A DNA stretch of 41,271 nt from Cryomorphaceae bacterium. Its GTDB lineage: Bacteria > Bacteroidota > Bacteroidia > Flavobacteriales > Schleiferiaceae. This document shows positions 1-9,095 of the stretch, one piece after another. The stretch spans positions 1 through 41,271 of the forward strand of contig WTIZ01000053.1 in assembly GCA_011525035.1 (NCBI GenBank), given 5' to 3'. The translations under genes and the position numbers were made by a program. Numbering within the stretch: the stretch's first letter is position 1; each line of letters starts with the position of its first letter. The notes under the pieces were generated by a model, which had not been told where the DNA came from, did no database searches, and saw nothing but the letters and a program-made list of their open reading frames with translations.

Positions 1-845
1 AATACTCGGCCTTCGTCCATACAGTTTGGACACCATGACCCTTGAATGGCCAAGATGGTAGGCTTGGTGATCGTACGACTATCAAAGTGAACTGTATCGC
101 CATTCAAGCCAGGAAGATGCCATTCTATGTGGGTGTAATCGTCGCGCAACTTTGACATTTCCTCAGGGTTCTCTAACACTGCACTTTCGTCAGAAGTACC
201 GGAGAAAGTATAGTAACCGGTCATCCCCGCCCAAACGTGTCCTTCAATGTTACCATCAGTTACTTTGGCGCTTACTTTATAAATGAATCTGCCGTCGAAG
301 CCCATGAGCTCAAAACCGCCTTCAACTTCGTAACCGGTCATGAACCTGCTGTCCCCGGTAGAAGTAGCAATAGTCCCAACGAGAACGCCGTCTTTTTTGC
401 TGAGTTGTAGTAATGCCGGCTTTTCCTGATCGCCTATGTAGCGGGTGATGGCATATTGGCTAGGAAATTCTGAAGGGCTCTGCTCAAAGGTCATGCGTCC
501 TGGAACGAGCTCAAGCGGTAAACGATAATTATTTGCATCCGTGCGGTAGTATTCTCCTTTATATCCGTCCTCTGTAGCTACTAGCCAGAGGTCAGAAGCG
601 AATACTGGGAAAGTACCACGAAGGGTATCTTCTCCGCTGAGCTTTACTTCAAAAGACTCTTGTACACCGTTGTAAAACGTTAGGACGTTTTCTTCATAAT
701 GGACGTTAAACGAGACGCTGGTAGAATCATTTTGGATAATGGCTCCAATGAAATCTTGTCCAGTCGCTTCTTTTGTTGTTGGCTCTGGTTGTGAGCAAGA
801 AAAAAGGGCCATCGAAATGGCCCCTGTAAGTAGTACGTTCTTCAT
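1..845 (-). CDS. Thioredoxin-fold lipoprotein (TlpA/ResA-like), C-terminus cut by window edge
   Basis: The frame is open from an ATG at 845 to the window edge, giving 281 codons. It begins with a lipoprotein signal (MKNVLLTGAISMALFSC), so the mature protein is lipid-anchored in the periplasm or at the outer membrane. About 260 residues follow that look like the beta-rich N-terminal region of Bacteroidota TlpA-like reductases. Next to the edge is GSWCPNC, a thioredoxin-type CxxC active site in its usual Trp-Cys-Pro context, although Asn at the third position is less common than His or Tyr. This suggests a membrane-attached thiol-disulfide oxidoreductase. The start lies 3 nt after the stop of the phosphohexomutase gene, so the two are probably cotranscribed. 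The family call is fairly safe; the substrate is unknown. The C-terminal part of the thioredoxin domain lies outside the window. Confidence 0.75.
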   Translation of the reverse strand, partial: MKNVLLTGAISMALFSCSQPEPTTKEATGQDFIGAIIQNDSTSVSFNVHYEENVLTFYNGVQESFEVKLSGEDTLRGTFPVFASDLWLVATEDGYKGEYYRTDANNYRLPLELVPGRMTFEQSPSEFPSQYAITRYIGDQEKPALLQLSKKDGVLVGTIATSTGDSRFMTGYEVEGGFELMGFDGRFIYKVSAKVTDGNIEGHVWAGMTGYYTFSGTSDESAVLENPEEMSKLRDDYTHIEWHLPGLNGDTVHFDSRTITKPTILAIQGSWCPNCMDEGRV

Positions 846-848
846 TTG

Positions 849-2564
849 TTAGAGGGCTAATTCCTCAATAAAGGTATCAATCTTTCTTTCAAGTTCTGCC
901 TTGGTTTCAGCGTGACTCTCCCCAGTGGTTGTACATACGCTGAAGTAGAACTTAATTTTTGGTTCAGTCCCTGAAGGACGAGCGCTGACCTTATCTCCAG
1001 CCTCGGTGATAAACTGCAATACGTTAGAAGCAGGCAACTCTGTGCTTGAGGTTGCACCTGTGCGCAAATCAGTTTGTGTCGAGTTGCTGTGGTCGATCGC
1101 AATGACTACTGGAGAGCCAGCCAAGGTTTTCGGCGGGTCGTTGCGCAGGGCTGTCATCATATCCGCGATCTCCTGGGCGCCTGAGCGTCCTTTCTTGGTA
1201 ATGGATATCAAACGCTCCTGGTATTGGCCAAACTCGCGGTGAATGGCTTCTAACTGCTCCAATACGGTACGGCCTTGGGCTTTAGCGTAGGCAGCCATTT
1301 CAGCGATCATAACTGCGGATGCAACCGCATCCTTATCACGGACAGAATCTCCGATTAGATAGCCGTAGCTCTCTTCACCACCGACCATGAAGTTCATCTC
1401 CGGTTTGTTGTTGATGATATCTGCGATCCATTTGAATCCTGTCAAACAGCGGAAACAAGGGATGTTATAGCGTTCAGAGATTTTAACAATCAAATCTGTA
1501 GTGACTACCGTAGCCGCTGTAAATGGATTTTCAGGTACGGCATTATTTGCATCAGCTTGGCTCAGCACGTAGTGCACGAGTAGGGCTGCGGTATCGTTAC
1601 CGTTGAGCAGCTGCATCTTGCCTGTGCCGTCATTTACTGCAATTCCTACGCGGTCTGTATCTGGGTCACAACCAATGACTATATCACTGCCGCTGGCTTC
1701 TGCTTGCGCAATACCCATGGCGAGCGCTGCACCCTCCTCTGGGTTTGGACTATCCACCGTTGGGAAATTGCCGTCCGGAGTGGCTTGTTCTTCAACGATG
1801 TGTACGTTGGTAAAACCGCTCGCTTTTAAAGCAGGAGGGACGCTCACGATAGAAGTGCCGTGTAGGGCGGTAAAAACTACCTTAAGATCCTCTTTACCGT
1901 CGTTGTTGAGGCTTTGCGCCACGACATTGGCAATGTATTTTGAGTCAATAGCTTCGCTTATCGTTTCGATGAGGTCTTCATTGGCGTTCCAGTTGATGTC
2001 CTCAAAACCTGTTTGACGCACCTTAGCGATTACACCGCCGTCGTGTGGCGGAACCAATTGGCCACCGTCGTTCCAATATACTTTGTAGCCGTTGTATTCT
2101 TTAGGGTTGTGCGAGGCAGTCAAAACGATACCAAAATCACAGCCTAGCTCTCTTACAGCAAAGCTGAGCTCTGGAGTAGGGCGCAATTCCTCGAATAAAT
2201 ACGTGTATACACCATTGGCGCTCAACACCTCGGCCACCTTGCGAGCAAAGGCCTGTGAGTTGTTGCGGCTGTCGTAGGCGATGACCGCTTTTAAATCATC
2301 ACGTCCGTAGGTTTCCTTGGCATAGTTGATCAATCCTGTGGTTGCTGTGCCCAATGTATACGGGTTGATCCTGTTGGTGCCTACCCCCATGATACCGCGC
2401 ATTCCACCGGTTCCGAAGTCAAGGTCTTTGTAGAACGGTTCGATCAAATCATCGCCGCCTTTATCAAGAAGGGCCTGTGCCTCTGCTCGGGTAGCTTCAT
2501 CGAAAATATCTGAAGTCCAGAGCGTTGCATTTTTAGTGGCTAAGGAGAGTACGTCTGTGCTCAT
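849..2564 (-). CDS. Phospho-sugar mutase (phosphoglucomutase/phosphomannomutase, alpha-D-phosphohexomutase family)
   Basis: This 571-residue cytoplasmic enzyme interconverts hexose 1- and 6-phosphates, most likely glucose, for glycogen or cell-surface sugar synthesis. All four family signatures are visible. The phosphoserine loop TASHNPKEYNGYK has catalytic Ser151. The Mg-binding loop is CDPDTDR, with Asp300, 302 and 304. The sugar-recognition loop is GGEESYGY, around residues 395-401. The C-terminal phosphate-binding loop is RPSGTEPK, near residue 538. The length matches the long PgcA-type mutases of Firmicutes and Bacteroidota (about 570-580 residues) rather than the shorter ManB/GlmM group. 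The start at 2564 gives a normal N-terminus. The downstream lipoprotein follows after 3 nt. Glucose versus mannose preference cannot be read from sequence. Confidence 0.92.
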   Translation of the reverse strand: MSTDVLSLATKNATLWTSDIFDEATRAEAQALLDKGGDDLIEPFYKDLDFGTGGMRGIMGVGTNRINPYTLGTATTGLINYAKETYGRDDLKAVIAYDSRNNSQAFARKVAEVLSANGVYTYLFEELRPTPELSFAVRELGCDFGIVLTASHNPKEYNGYKVYWNDGGQLVPPHDGGVIAKVRQTGFEDINWNANEDLIETISEAIDSKYIANVVAQSLNNDGKEDLKVVFTALHGTSIVSVPPALKASGFTNVHIVEEQATPDGNFPTVDSPNPEEGAALAMGIAQAEASGSDIVIGCDPDTDRVGIAVNDGTGKMQLLNGNDTAALLVHYVLSQADANNAVPENPFTAATVVTTDLIVKISERYNIPCFRCLTGFKWIADIINNKPEMNFMVGGEESYGYLIGDSVRDKDAVASAVMIAEMAAYAKAQGRTVLEQLEAIHREFGQYQERLISITKKGRSGAQEIADMMTALRNDPPKTLAGSPVVIAIDHSNSTQTDLRTGATSSTELPASNVLQFITEAGDKVSARPSGTEPKIKFYFSVCTTTGESHAETKAELERKIDTFIEELAL

Positions 2565-2590
2565 GTAATGATGCGTGTTGAGTGAGCCTC

Positions 2591-2619
2591 AAAAATACAA
2601 AAAGGGGGCCGGAGCCCCC
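2591..2619 (-). terminator. Rho-independent terminator after htpG
   Basis: On the minus strand a 6-bp GC stem (GGGGGC / GCCCCC, plus-strand arms 2604-2609 and 2614-2619, 4-nt loop) is followed by a T-rich run reading CTTTTTGTATTTTT. It lies 44 nt past the htpG stop and upstream of the phosphohexomutase start, so it should end htpG transcription. Confidence 0.75.
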
Positions 2620-2625
2620 TCAGAC

Positions 2626-2644
2626 ATTCCTTGGACCAAGGAAT
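2626..2644. repeat. Perfect 9-1-9 inverted repeat between htpG and the mutase gene
   Basis: The sequence is ATTCCTTGG-A-CCAAGGAAT, 19 nt long and fully symmetric. It lies between the htpG stop and the GC-rich terminator, 18 nt past the stop. It may be an accessory hairpin at the htpG mRNA 3' end or a protein-binding palindrome; no T-run follows it directly. Confidence 0.6.
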
Positions 2645-2662
2645 ATTTAATCAACATTTAAT

Positions 2663-4552
2663 CTACTCGTCACCTAACATCTCGTAAGAACGTGCGATGA
2701 ATGCAGTGAGCTCTTCACCATGCAACAAGTTCTGCTGCAGCTTAGCGAGATCTAAAGCTTGGTTCACCGCTGTTGAACGCGCTCCTTCATCATCGGTATC
2801 GAGAATCTTCGAAGCGAGGCTGTGGTTGGCGTTTACGACGAGGTCGTACATCTCAGGGAAATCGCTCATTCCCATCATTCCACCACCACCGGTCATCTGC
2901 ATTTCCTTCATGCGACGCATAAATTCTGGTACGGTGATTACGAGTGGCGCCTCAGTAGAATCCATATCCTCGAGTTTCAAGGTGAATTTCTCTTTTGGTA
3001 CGATGGCTTCAAGGCGCGTTTTCAACTCTTCCTTTTGCTTCTCGCTCAGTTTAGCTACGCGTGTTTCGTCTTTCTTGATGAGGTTGTCGATCAAATCAGA
3101 ATCTACACGAGCGAAGGTGGTGTCTTTGTGCTCGCCTTCGAGCTTTTGGATCAAGTGTGAAGTCAGCGGAGAGTCTAAAAGCAAGACTTGGTATCCTTTG
3201 GCTTTCGCTGCCTGGATGTAGCTGTGCTGTCCATCCTTGTGCGAAGCGTAGAGCACTACCGTCTTTTTGTCTTTATCCGTTTGGTTCTCCTTGATAGATT
3301 CTAGGTAGGCATCAAAAGTGTGCAGTTTACCCTCGGTATCTTCATACAACGCGAATTTCTTCGCCTTGTCAAAGAACTTGTCTTCGGTCAACATACCGTA
3401 TTCGATGATGATCTTCATGTCGTTCCACTTCGACTCAAAATCTTCGCGGTCTTTGCGGAACATCTCGTCTAGCTTGTCGGCAACTTTCTTCGTAATGTGT
3501 GAAGAGATCTTCTTCACGTTTCCATCTGCTTGGAGGTAAGAACGGCTGACGTTTAGTGGGATATCTGGTGAATCGATCACCCCGTGTAAAAGAGTTAAGA
3601 AATCTGGAACGATGCCTTCAACGCTATCGGTAACGAATACTTGCTTCTGGAACAACTGGATCTTGTTGCGCTGTGGCTCAACATTCGGTTTAATTTTAGG
3701 GAAGTACAATACCCCCGTCAAATTGAATGGGAAGTCCACGTTTAGGTGGATGTTGAAGAGCGGCTCGTCGAAGCTCATCGGGTAGAGTTCGCGGTAGAAT
3801 TCTTTGTAATCTTCTGCCGTCAGATCGCTCGGTGTGCGCACCCATGCAGGGTTGGTGTTGTTGATGACGTTCGGTACTTTTTTGGTTTCCCATTTCGCAT
3901 CTTCGCCCTCTGCTGCTGCGTTGTAGCTCTCGTCTTTCTCGCCGAACTGGATGCTCACAGGCATGAATTTGGCGTATTTAGAAAGCAGTTCGTTGATTTT
4001 GCTCTCCTCCAAAAACTCTTCGCTGTCCTCTGCGATGTGCAAGCGAATCTCCGTTCCTCGGTCTTCCTTATCTATAGTGACCAATTCAAATTCAGGATTC
4101 CCCTCACAGCTCCACTGCACGGCTGCAGCATCTTTATGCGATTTGGTAAGGATTTCCACTTTCTTCGCCACCATAAAGGCAGAGTAGAACCCAAGACCGA
4201 AATGGCCAATAAGATCCGCACCTTCCATCTTGCCTTCGTATTCCTTTACAAACTCTTCGGCACCTGAGAAGGCCACTTGGTTGATGTATTTGTCAATCTC
4301 TTCCGCGGTCATACCAATACCACGGTCGATAATGCTCAGCGTCTTTGCTTTTTTATCCACGTTAATGTGGATGGTCAAGTCGCCCAATTCCCCTTTAGCC
4401 TCGCCAAGGTTGGTCAACGTTTTAAGCTTTTGTGTAGCATCTACGGCATTGGAAACAAGCTCGCGTAGGAAAATTTCATGGTCGCTGTACAAGAACTTCT
4501 TGATGATTGGGAAGATGTTCTGCGCGGTTACATTAATTGATCCTTTAGACAT
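2663..4552 (-). CDS. htpG: Molecular chaperone HtpG (bacterial Hsp90)
   Basis: This is an ATP-dependent homodimeric cytoplasmic chaperone of 629 residues. The N-terminal GHKL ATPase domain is clear: the first helix ends in LRELVSNAVDA with the catalytic Glu and nucleotide-binding Asn. It is followed by IIDRGIGMT and by the lid and Gly-rich motif IGHFGLGFYSAF. The middle domain contains the conserved FPFNLTGVLYFP and SDIPLNVSRSYLQ-like segments (here SPDIPLNVSRSYLQ), which carry the ATP-contacting Arg. The C-terminal dimerisation domain ends without MEEVD, as expected for bacteria. I chose the ATG at 4552 because homologues begin close to the SINVTAQN segment; an in-frame ATG nine codons upstream (4579) would add an atypical tail. 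The upstream region is A-rich rather than carrying a Shine-Dalgarno site. A terminator follows at 2591-2619. Confidence 0.97.
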   Translation of the reverse strand: MSKGSINVTAQNIFPIIKKFLYSDHEIFLRELVSNAVDATQKLKTLTNLGEAKGELGDLTIHINVDKKAKTLSIIDRGIGMTAEEIDKYINQVAFSGAEEFVKEYEGKMEGADLIGHFGLGFYSAFMVAKKVEILTKSHKDAAAVQWSCEGNPEFELVTIDKEDRGTEIRLHIAEDSEEFLEESKINELLSKYAKFMPVSIQFGEKDESYNAAAEGEDAKWETKKVPNVINNTNPAWVRTPSDLTAEDYKEFYRELYPMSFDEPLFNIHLNVDFPFNLTGVLYFPKIKPNVEPQRNKIQLFQKQVFVTDSVEGIVPDFLTLLHGVIDSPDIPLNVSRSYLQADGNVKKISSHITKKVADKLDEMFRKDREDFESKWNDMKIIIEYGMLTEDKFFDKAKKFALYEDTEGKLHTFDAYLESIKENQTDKDKKTVVLYASHKDGQHSYIQAAKAKGYQVLLLDSPLTSHLIQKLEGEHKDTTFARVDSDLIDNLIKKDETRVAKLSEKQKEELKTRLEAIVPKEKFTLKLEDMDSTEAPLVITVPEFMRRMKEMQMTGGGGMMGMSDFPEMYDLVVNANHSLASKILDTDDEGARSTAVNQALDLAKLQQNLLHGEELTAFIARSYEMLGDE

Positions 4553-4700
4553 GTTTTTTCTTTTTAGGTTTTCAACCATAGGGCAACGTTTGTGCCATTA
4601 GGTCTAGGGCGAAATTTTACTGACAGGATGGCAAGTTAATGTGTCATTTTTGCGCTAACTTATAGCCCACACACACAACAAATCCTTTAACACAGAACAC

Positions 4701-5705
4701 ATGCACAGAGCACGAATCACCGGCGTAGGCCATTATGTACCTGAAAACATTGTAACCAACGACGACTTGAGTACGTTCATGGATACCAACGATGAATGGA
4801 TCCGAGAAAGAACGGGTATTGAAGAGCGTCGATGGGTCAAAGAAGGCGACGGCAACACCGCTGCCACCATGGGCATCAAAGCCGCTACAATGGCTATTGA
4901 AAATGCCGGACTCACCAAAGACGATATTGATCATATCGTGTTTGCTACCATTAGTCCAGATTATTATTTCCCAGGCTGTGGCGTCCAAGTACAGGAAGCC
5001 ATGGAAATGGGTACCATCGGTGCCACAGATATCCGCAATGCCTGTTCAGGTTTTATTTATGCGACCTCTATTGCCAATGCCTTTGTGCAGACGGGGATGT
5101 ACGAAAACGTATTGGTCGTTGCAGCCGAACTTCAAAGCCCATTTCTAGATAAAACAACCCGCGGTCGTGGACTCAGTGTCATCTTTGGCGATGGTGCAGG
5201 TGCTGCTGTGGTTTCAAGGGCTCCAGAAGGTCATAAAGGCATTATGAGCTGCCACATGCACAGTGAGGGCAAGCACAAAGAAGAACTCACTATGAAGGGT
5301 TTTGGAACGCAGCATTGGCTAGATGAATACGACGAGAAGGGTATTATTCCAGAGATTCACTTCCCACAGATGAACGGAAACTTCGTCTTTAAGCATGCAG
5401 TAGTGCGCTTCGGAGAAGTTATTGGTGAAGCATTGAAAACCAATCGTATGATGCCCGATCAGATCGATTGTTTGATCCCACACCAGGCCAACCTGCGCAT
5501 CGCTCAGTTTATTCAGAAGCGCATGGGACTTAGAGATGATCAAGTCTTTAACAACATTCAGAAATACGGAAATACCACAGCTGCATCTATTGCTATTGCC
5601 TTGTCTGAGGCGGTACAGACCGGTGCAGTGAAGGAAGGGGACACAATATGTCTAGCGGCCTTTGGGGCAGGCTTTACATGGGGTTCTGTCCTGATGGAGC
5701 TTTAA
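4701..5705 (+). CDS. 3-oxoacyl-ACP synthase III family protein (FabH-like ketoacyl synthase)
   Basis: This 334-residue thiolase-fold enzyme catalyses a decarboxylating Claisen condensation of an acyl-CoA with malonyl-ACP, the first step of type II fatty acid synthesis. The catalytic triad is present: Cys115 in RNACSGF, His261 in IPHQANLR and Asn291 in GNTTAAS. The FabH N-terminal pattern (ITGVGHYVPE, then DEWIRERTGIEERRW) and the glycine loop FGDGAGAAVV are also present. It is monocistronic, divergent from htpG and closed by a bidirectional terminator. It does not sit in the usual plsX-fabH context. It could therefore be a second FabH paralogue or a specialised KASIII, for example for lipid tailoring or long-chain condensation. 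The class is certain; the housekeeping role is not. Confidence 0.85.
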   Translation: MHRARITGVGHYVPENIVTNDDLSTFMDTNDEWIRERTGIEERRWVKEGDGNTAATMGIKAATMAIENAGLTKDDIDHIVFATISPDYYFPGCGVQVQEAMEMGTIGATDIRNACSGFIYATSIANAFVQTGMYENVLVVAAELQSPFLDKTTRGRGLSVIFGDGAGAAVVSRAPEGHKGIMSCHMHSEGKHKEELTMKGFGTQHWLDEYDEKGIIPEIHFPQMNGNFVFKHAVVRFGEVIGEALKTNRMMPDQIDCLIPHQANLRIAQFIQKRMGLRDDQVFNNIQKYGNTTAASIAIALSEAVQTGAVKEGDTICLAAFGAGFTWGSVLMEL

Positions 5706-5724
5706 GCAACCAGAATTAAAACTA

Positions 5725-5752
5725 AAAAGGCGGTCCCGCAGGGCCGCCTTTT
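5725..5752. terminator. Bidirectional terminator between fabH-like gene and DUF4249 gene
   Basis: The arms AAAAGGCGG and CCGCCTTTT (5725-5733 and 5744-5752) flank a short GC loop, with A/T runs on both sides. It lies in the 64-nt convergent gap and can serve both strands. Confidence 0.85.
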
Positions 5753-5769
5753 TTATGCTTTGAGAATTT

Positions 5770-6654
5770 TTAGCCTTCCCATTTACGCACGGTCGTACTC
5801 ACACCGAAGCAGCCAACATCGTTGCTCATGTTCGAATACAATATGACCGGTTCTGCAAAGGGGTTGCCTTGGGCATTGTCTAAGGCCTGGTAGCTTTGGT
5901 AGAATTTATACATTTCGTCGCTGAGTGTTTTGACGGTAATGCGGTATTCTACTAGGAAGAGGTAGTCAAAAGAATTGACCCCTGTGGCAAAACGAATTTT
6001 GAGGTTGCGGTCGACGCCCTCTTCTGAAAGGAGGAAACCGCCTTCGTTTATGGGCTGAGCACTTTGATTATTGGTCTCTAGCCACAACGGGAAGTACTCG
6101 GAGGTATCCTGTCCACTGAGCCCGTTGCGGTAGTGGAGGTCGATAGAAATCATGTAATGCTGATTCTCGCCGGGAATATCATTGAACTCCAGGGTCAATT
6201 CATCCGAGGTTTCCGTAAACCAAGTTGTTGCACCGTAATCCACTTCTGCTGTGAAATCTGCCTTTTGTGGGAAGCGCTGTACGGCATGTACGGTTTCATA
6301 ATCCGGATGACTGACCTCAAAGGTGATCTCACCATCGAGAATACCGATGCGGTCGCCGAGGTCCTTGTCGTAGGTATCATAGATGCTCAAGGTATTCCAC
6401 TCGTGCAACGGCACACCGTCTTTCAATAGGGTGAGTTCTGCATCTTTTAGAATGCCTGTTTTGGTCGTGTCAAAAAGACCACGTGTCTCACTGACGGTAG
6501 CACTGAGCATGGAATCTCGAGAGTCAATGAAAAGCGAGCCTGCAATCTGCGGATTGTGCGGCGGCATATCAATGTCGCGCGCTACACCTTCGGCAAATCG
6601 CTCGCAAGAAAATAGGGCTGTTGTGGTCGCCAGAAGCAATAGAATCTTTTTCAT
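5770..6654 (-). CDS. DUF4249-family outer membrane lipoprotein
   Basis: This is a 294-residue secreted lipoprotein with the signal MKKILLLLATTTALFSC, so it is lipidated at Cys16 or thereabouts. The rest is predicted beta-rich. It shows the DUF4249 pattern: an early 'ELTLLKDG...' strand region, then 'FEVSHPDYETVHAVQRFP', and a C-terminal part with an aromatic-rich YKFYQSYQ segment, followed by NPFAEPVILYSNMSNDVGCFG near the end. The gene starts 3 nt after the stop of the TonB-dependent receptor. This is the usual pairing for DUF4249 proteins in Bacteroidota, where the lipoprotein is thought to work at the mouth of the receptor. The ligand is unknown and there are no adjacent catabolic genes to suggest one. 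Confidence 0.85.
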   Translation of the reverse strand: MKKILLLLATTTALFSCERFAEGVARDIDMPPHNPQIAGSLFIDSRDSMLSATVSETRGLFDTTKTGILKDAELTLLKDGVPLHEWNTLSIYDTYDKDLGDRIGILDGEITFEVSHPDYETVHAVQRFPQKADFTAEVDYGATTWFTETSDELTLEFNDIPGENQHYMISIDLHYRNGLSGQDTSEYFPLWLETNNQSAQPINEGGFLLSEEGVDRNLKIRFATGVNSFDYLFLVEYRITVKTLSDEMYKFYQSYQALDNAQGNPFAEPVILYSNMSNDVGCFGVSTTVRKWEG

Positions 6655-6657
6655 GGC

Positions 6658-9033
6658 TTAAAATTTTATACGGTAAGCGACGGATGGGATGATAGGGAAG
6701 AGGCCGTATTCGCGGAGCTTTGTGTTCCCTTGTGCATCTGTCGTAGTTTCTAAGAAAAATGGGTTGAGGTTGTTGTAGGCATTGTAGGCACTAATGACCC
6801 ACCAACGCTCGTAGTTTCTGCGCTCCTTTCTAAAGCTAAGGCTAAGGTCCAGTCTGTGGTAGGCGCTCATGCGGAACGAGTTTTTATCCGACGGGCGTTC
6901 TACCAAGGCCTGTTGGTTTTGCCACCAGCTCAAACCATCGGGTAAGGAGGTGAGGTAGGAAAATTCCGGAAGGGTAATGGCGCGCCCTGTACCGTAGACC
7001 CAAGCACCGCTGAACTGGATATTTTCCGTGAATTCGTGGGTGAGCACCGCGGAGAAATCGTGGCGGCGATCGTAGGTGAAGAAATAGCGCTCTCCGTCGT
7101 TGATTTCATCAAACTGGCGCCATGACCAGCTGAGGGTATAGCCAATCCATCCGGTAGTTTGCCCTTGCTTTTTCTGAGCGAAGAACTCCATACCGTAGCT
7201 CTGGCCTACCCCTTGAGTGATCTTGTCCTCCCAGTTTTCATCGAGGGAGAACAGGAAGTTGGCTCCTTCCTTATAGCTCACTAGATTCTTCATGTCCTTG
7301 TAATAGCCTTCTAGGGACAATTCGAATTGGCCCAAATTCTTCGCCAATCCGACAGCATACTGACGAGAGGTCTGCGGTTTGATGTTGGCCGTCGAGGGTA
7401 CCCATAAATCTGTGGGAAGTCCGATGCCTTCGTTGGCCAGTAGGTTGACGAATTGCATCATGTCTGCATAGGATGCCTTCAAGGCGATATCCCCAGGCAA
7501 GCTGTAATTCAGACCTAATCGAGGCTGCAAGGAAGTGTATGTTTCACCTTCGACCGCTAAACCGGCAAAGTGCAAACCTCCGTTTACTTTAAAGTTTTCA
7601 TTGACCGTCCATTCGTCCTCTACATAAGCAAAGAATTCGTTGGAAAGAATGCTGGTAGCGCCGAGCGTGGTATCTAGGTTAAACCCACCTGAACTCAGCT
7701 CTAGGTTCGTTGCACCAGGGCTAAAGTTGTGGTTGGTATATCCTGTACCGAAACGCACGTAGTGCAAGGGGCTGTGTGCGTAATCGAAATCAATGCGGCC
7801 GCCGTAATCCTCAATACCTGAGAAGTATAGACCTGCGAAGCGTTCGACTTCTTGACCAGTAGTATCTGGGAAATTCGGTTGGAAGGTCGATTCAGACAGG
7901 GCACGAGTGTTGAATTGGTACTCTGAACGCGTTGCGGTGACATTGGAGAAGAGCTTTGGACTCCACTGGTGGTTCCAACGTGCTGCCGAGATGCTGTTCA
8001 TCCAATCGATTCCAAAGTCAAACTCTTCGGTGCGTGTGCTGTCGGTATAGCGATCGCGAATACCGAAGTCGTCCTTGCCTTGGAAGTGGCTGAAATACAC
8101 ACGGTCCTTTTTGCCCACCTTGTAGTTCACCTTCATATTGGTGTCGTAGAAATAGTAGCGTGGGTCCGTCTGTTGGTTCGGGTTCTGCTGGTTCAGAGAG
8201 TTAAAGAATGGTCGAGCGACGAGGTCGAGGTAGGTACGACGACCACTGATCATGAAGGATGCTTTGTCCTTAATTAGCGGTCCTTCAAGGGTCAATTTTG
8301 ACGAGATAATGGACGCTGTAGCATCGCCATGGAACTCGTTCATGTTCCCTTCTTTCATGTTGATTTCCAGAACGGAAGACAATCGGCCGCCGTAACGCGC
8401 TGGGAATCCACCTTTGGTAAGACTGACGTTTGAAATGGCATCGGCATTGAAGACCGAGAAGAAACCGAAGAGGTGGTTGACATTGTACAGGGGTACACCG
8501 TCCAAGAGAATGAGGTTTTGATCCGGCGAGCCACCGCGGACGTACAAGCCGGAAGTACCTTCGCCACCGCTTTGCACCCCAGGCAATAGCTGTAAAGTTT
8601 TCATAATATCCACTTCACCTAGAATGGCCGGCAGGGATTTCAGCTGCTTGATGGGGACTTCCATCTTGGACATCTGCACTTGTTCCTGAATCTTCTGTCC
8701 TTCGGCGGCAACAACATCAACTTCATTAAGCATGTTATCCGAAGGCTTCAGGCGGAAATCAAAGTCCACATTTTTCGAAAGGTCCACCTCAAACTGGTTG
8801 TTGTCGTAGCCGAGGTACGTCAGTCTCACGACATGTGTACCCTTTGGAAGGGTGAGCGAATAGAACCCGTAATTGTTAGATGAGGTGCCCAATTTTAATT
8901 CAGGCGCCCAAACGTTCACCCCGATAAGCGCCTCACCGGTCTCAAAGTCGGTGATATATCCGCTTAGGGTGCGGTTTTGCGCCCATAGTGCGCTTGAAAT
9001 AAGCAGTAGTACCGCTGCTATTCTGATTTTCAT
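6658..9033 (-). CDS. TonB-dependent receptor with CarboxypepD_reg-like N-terminal domain
   Basis: This is a 791-residue outer membrane active transporter. The signal peptide (MKIRIAAVLLLISSALWAQ) is followed by a carboxypeptidase-regulatory-like beta-sandwich (about residues 22-105: LSGYITDFETGEALIGVNV and the YLGYDNNQFEV strand region). The plug domain (about 115-240) carries GLYVRGGSPDQN and LLDGVPLYNVNHLFGFFSVFN. A 22-strand barrel follows, ending in the terminal aromatic strand VAYRIKF, which suits BAM recognition. It is the first gene of an operon with the DUF4249 lipoprotein. This receptor class is distinct from SusC (no long SusC signature and no SusD neighbour). Energised uptake through TonB-ExbBD is expected; the substrate is not predictable from sequence. 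Confidence 0.92.
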   Translation of the reverse strand: MKIRIAAVLLLISSALWAQNRTLSGYITDFETGEALIGVNVWAPELKLGTSSNNYGFYSLTLPKGTHVVRLTYLGYDNNQFEVDLSKNVDFDFRLKPSDNMLNEVDVVAAEGQKIQEQVQMSKMEVPIKQLKSLPAILGEVDIMKTLQLLPGVQSGGEGTSGLYVRGGSPDQNLILLDGVPLYNVNHLFGFFSVFNADAISNVSLTKGGFPARYGGRLSSVLEINMKEGNMNEFHGDATASIISSKLTLEGPLIKDKASFMISGRRTYLDLVARPFFNSLNQQNPNQQTDPRYYFYDTNMKVNYKVGKKDRVYFSHFQGKDDFGIRDRYTDSTRTEEFDFGIDWMNSISAARWNHQWSPKLFSNVTATRSEYQFNTRALSESTFQPNFPDTTGQEVERFAGLYFSGIEDYGGRIDFDYAHSPLHYVRFGTGYTNHNFSPGATNLELSSGGFNLDTTLGATSILSNEFFAYVEDEWTVNENFKVNGGLHFAGLAVEGETYTSLQPRLGLNYSLPGDIALKASYADMMQFVNLLANEGIGLPTDLWVPSTANIKPQTSRQYAVGLAKNLGQFELSLEGYYKDMKNLVSYKEGANFLFSLDENWEDKITQGVGQSYGMEFFAQKKQGQTTGWIGYTLSWSWRQFDEINDGERYFFTYDRRHDFSAVLTHEFTENIQFSGAWVYGTGRAITLPEFSYLTSLPDGLSWWQNQQALVERPSDKNSFRMSAYHRLDLSLSFRKERRNYERWWVISAYNAYNNLNPFFLETTTDAQGNTKLREYGLFPIIPSVAYRIKF

Positions 9034-9095
9034 AGATGGTCTTTTGTTGGCACTTTAGTAGGGAAAATCGTGCCATCTGTATCTCTAAAGCTTCC

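Noticed and set aside
2697-3221. Long open frame on the plus strand inside htpG (174 codons), and similar ones at 3746-4267 and 4230-4601
   Set aside because: They lie wholly opposite a strongly conserved chaperone gene, have no recognisable domains, and have Ser/Phe-rich compositions typical of reverse-strand shadows.
4553-4579. Nine-residue N-terminal extension of HtpG
   Set aside because: HtpG normally begins just before its first conserved strand; the ATG at 4552 fits and the extension is basic and atypical.
9049-9085. Weak GGCAC / GTGCC inverted repeat upstream of the first TonB receptor gene
   Set aside because: It has only 5 bp with a long loop and no poly-T; it is not distinguishable from chance.
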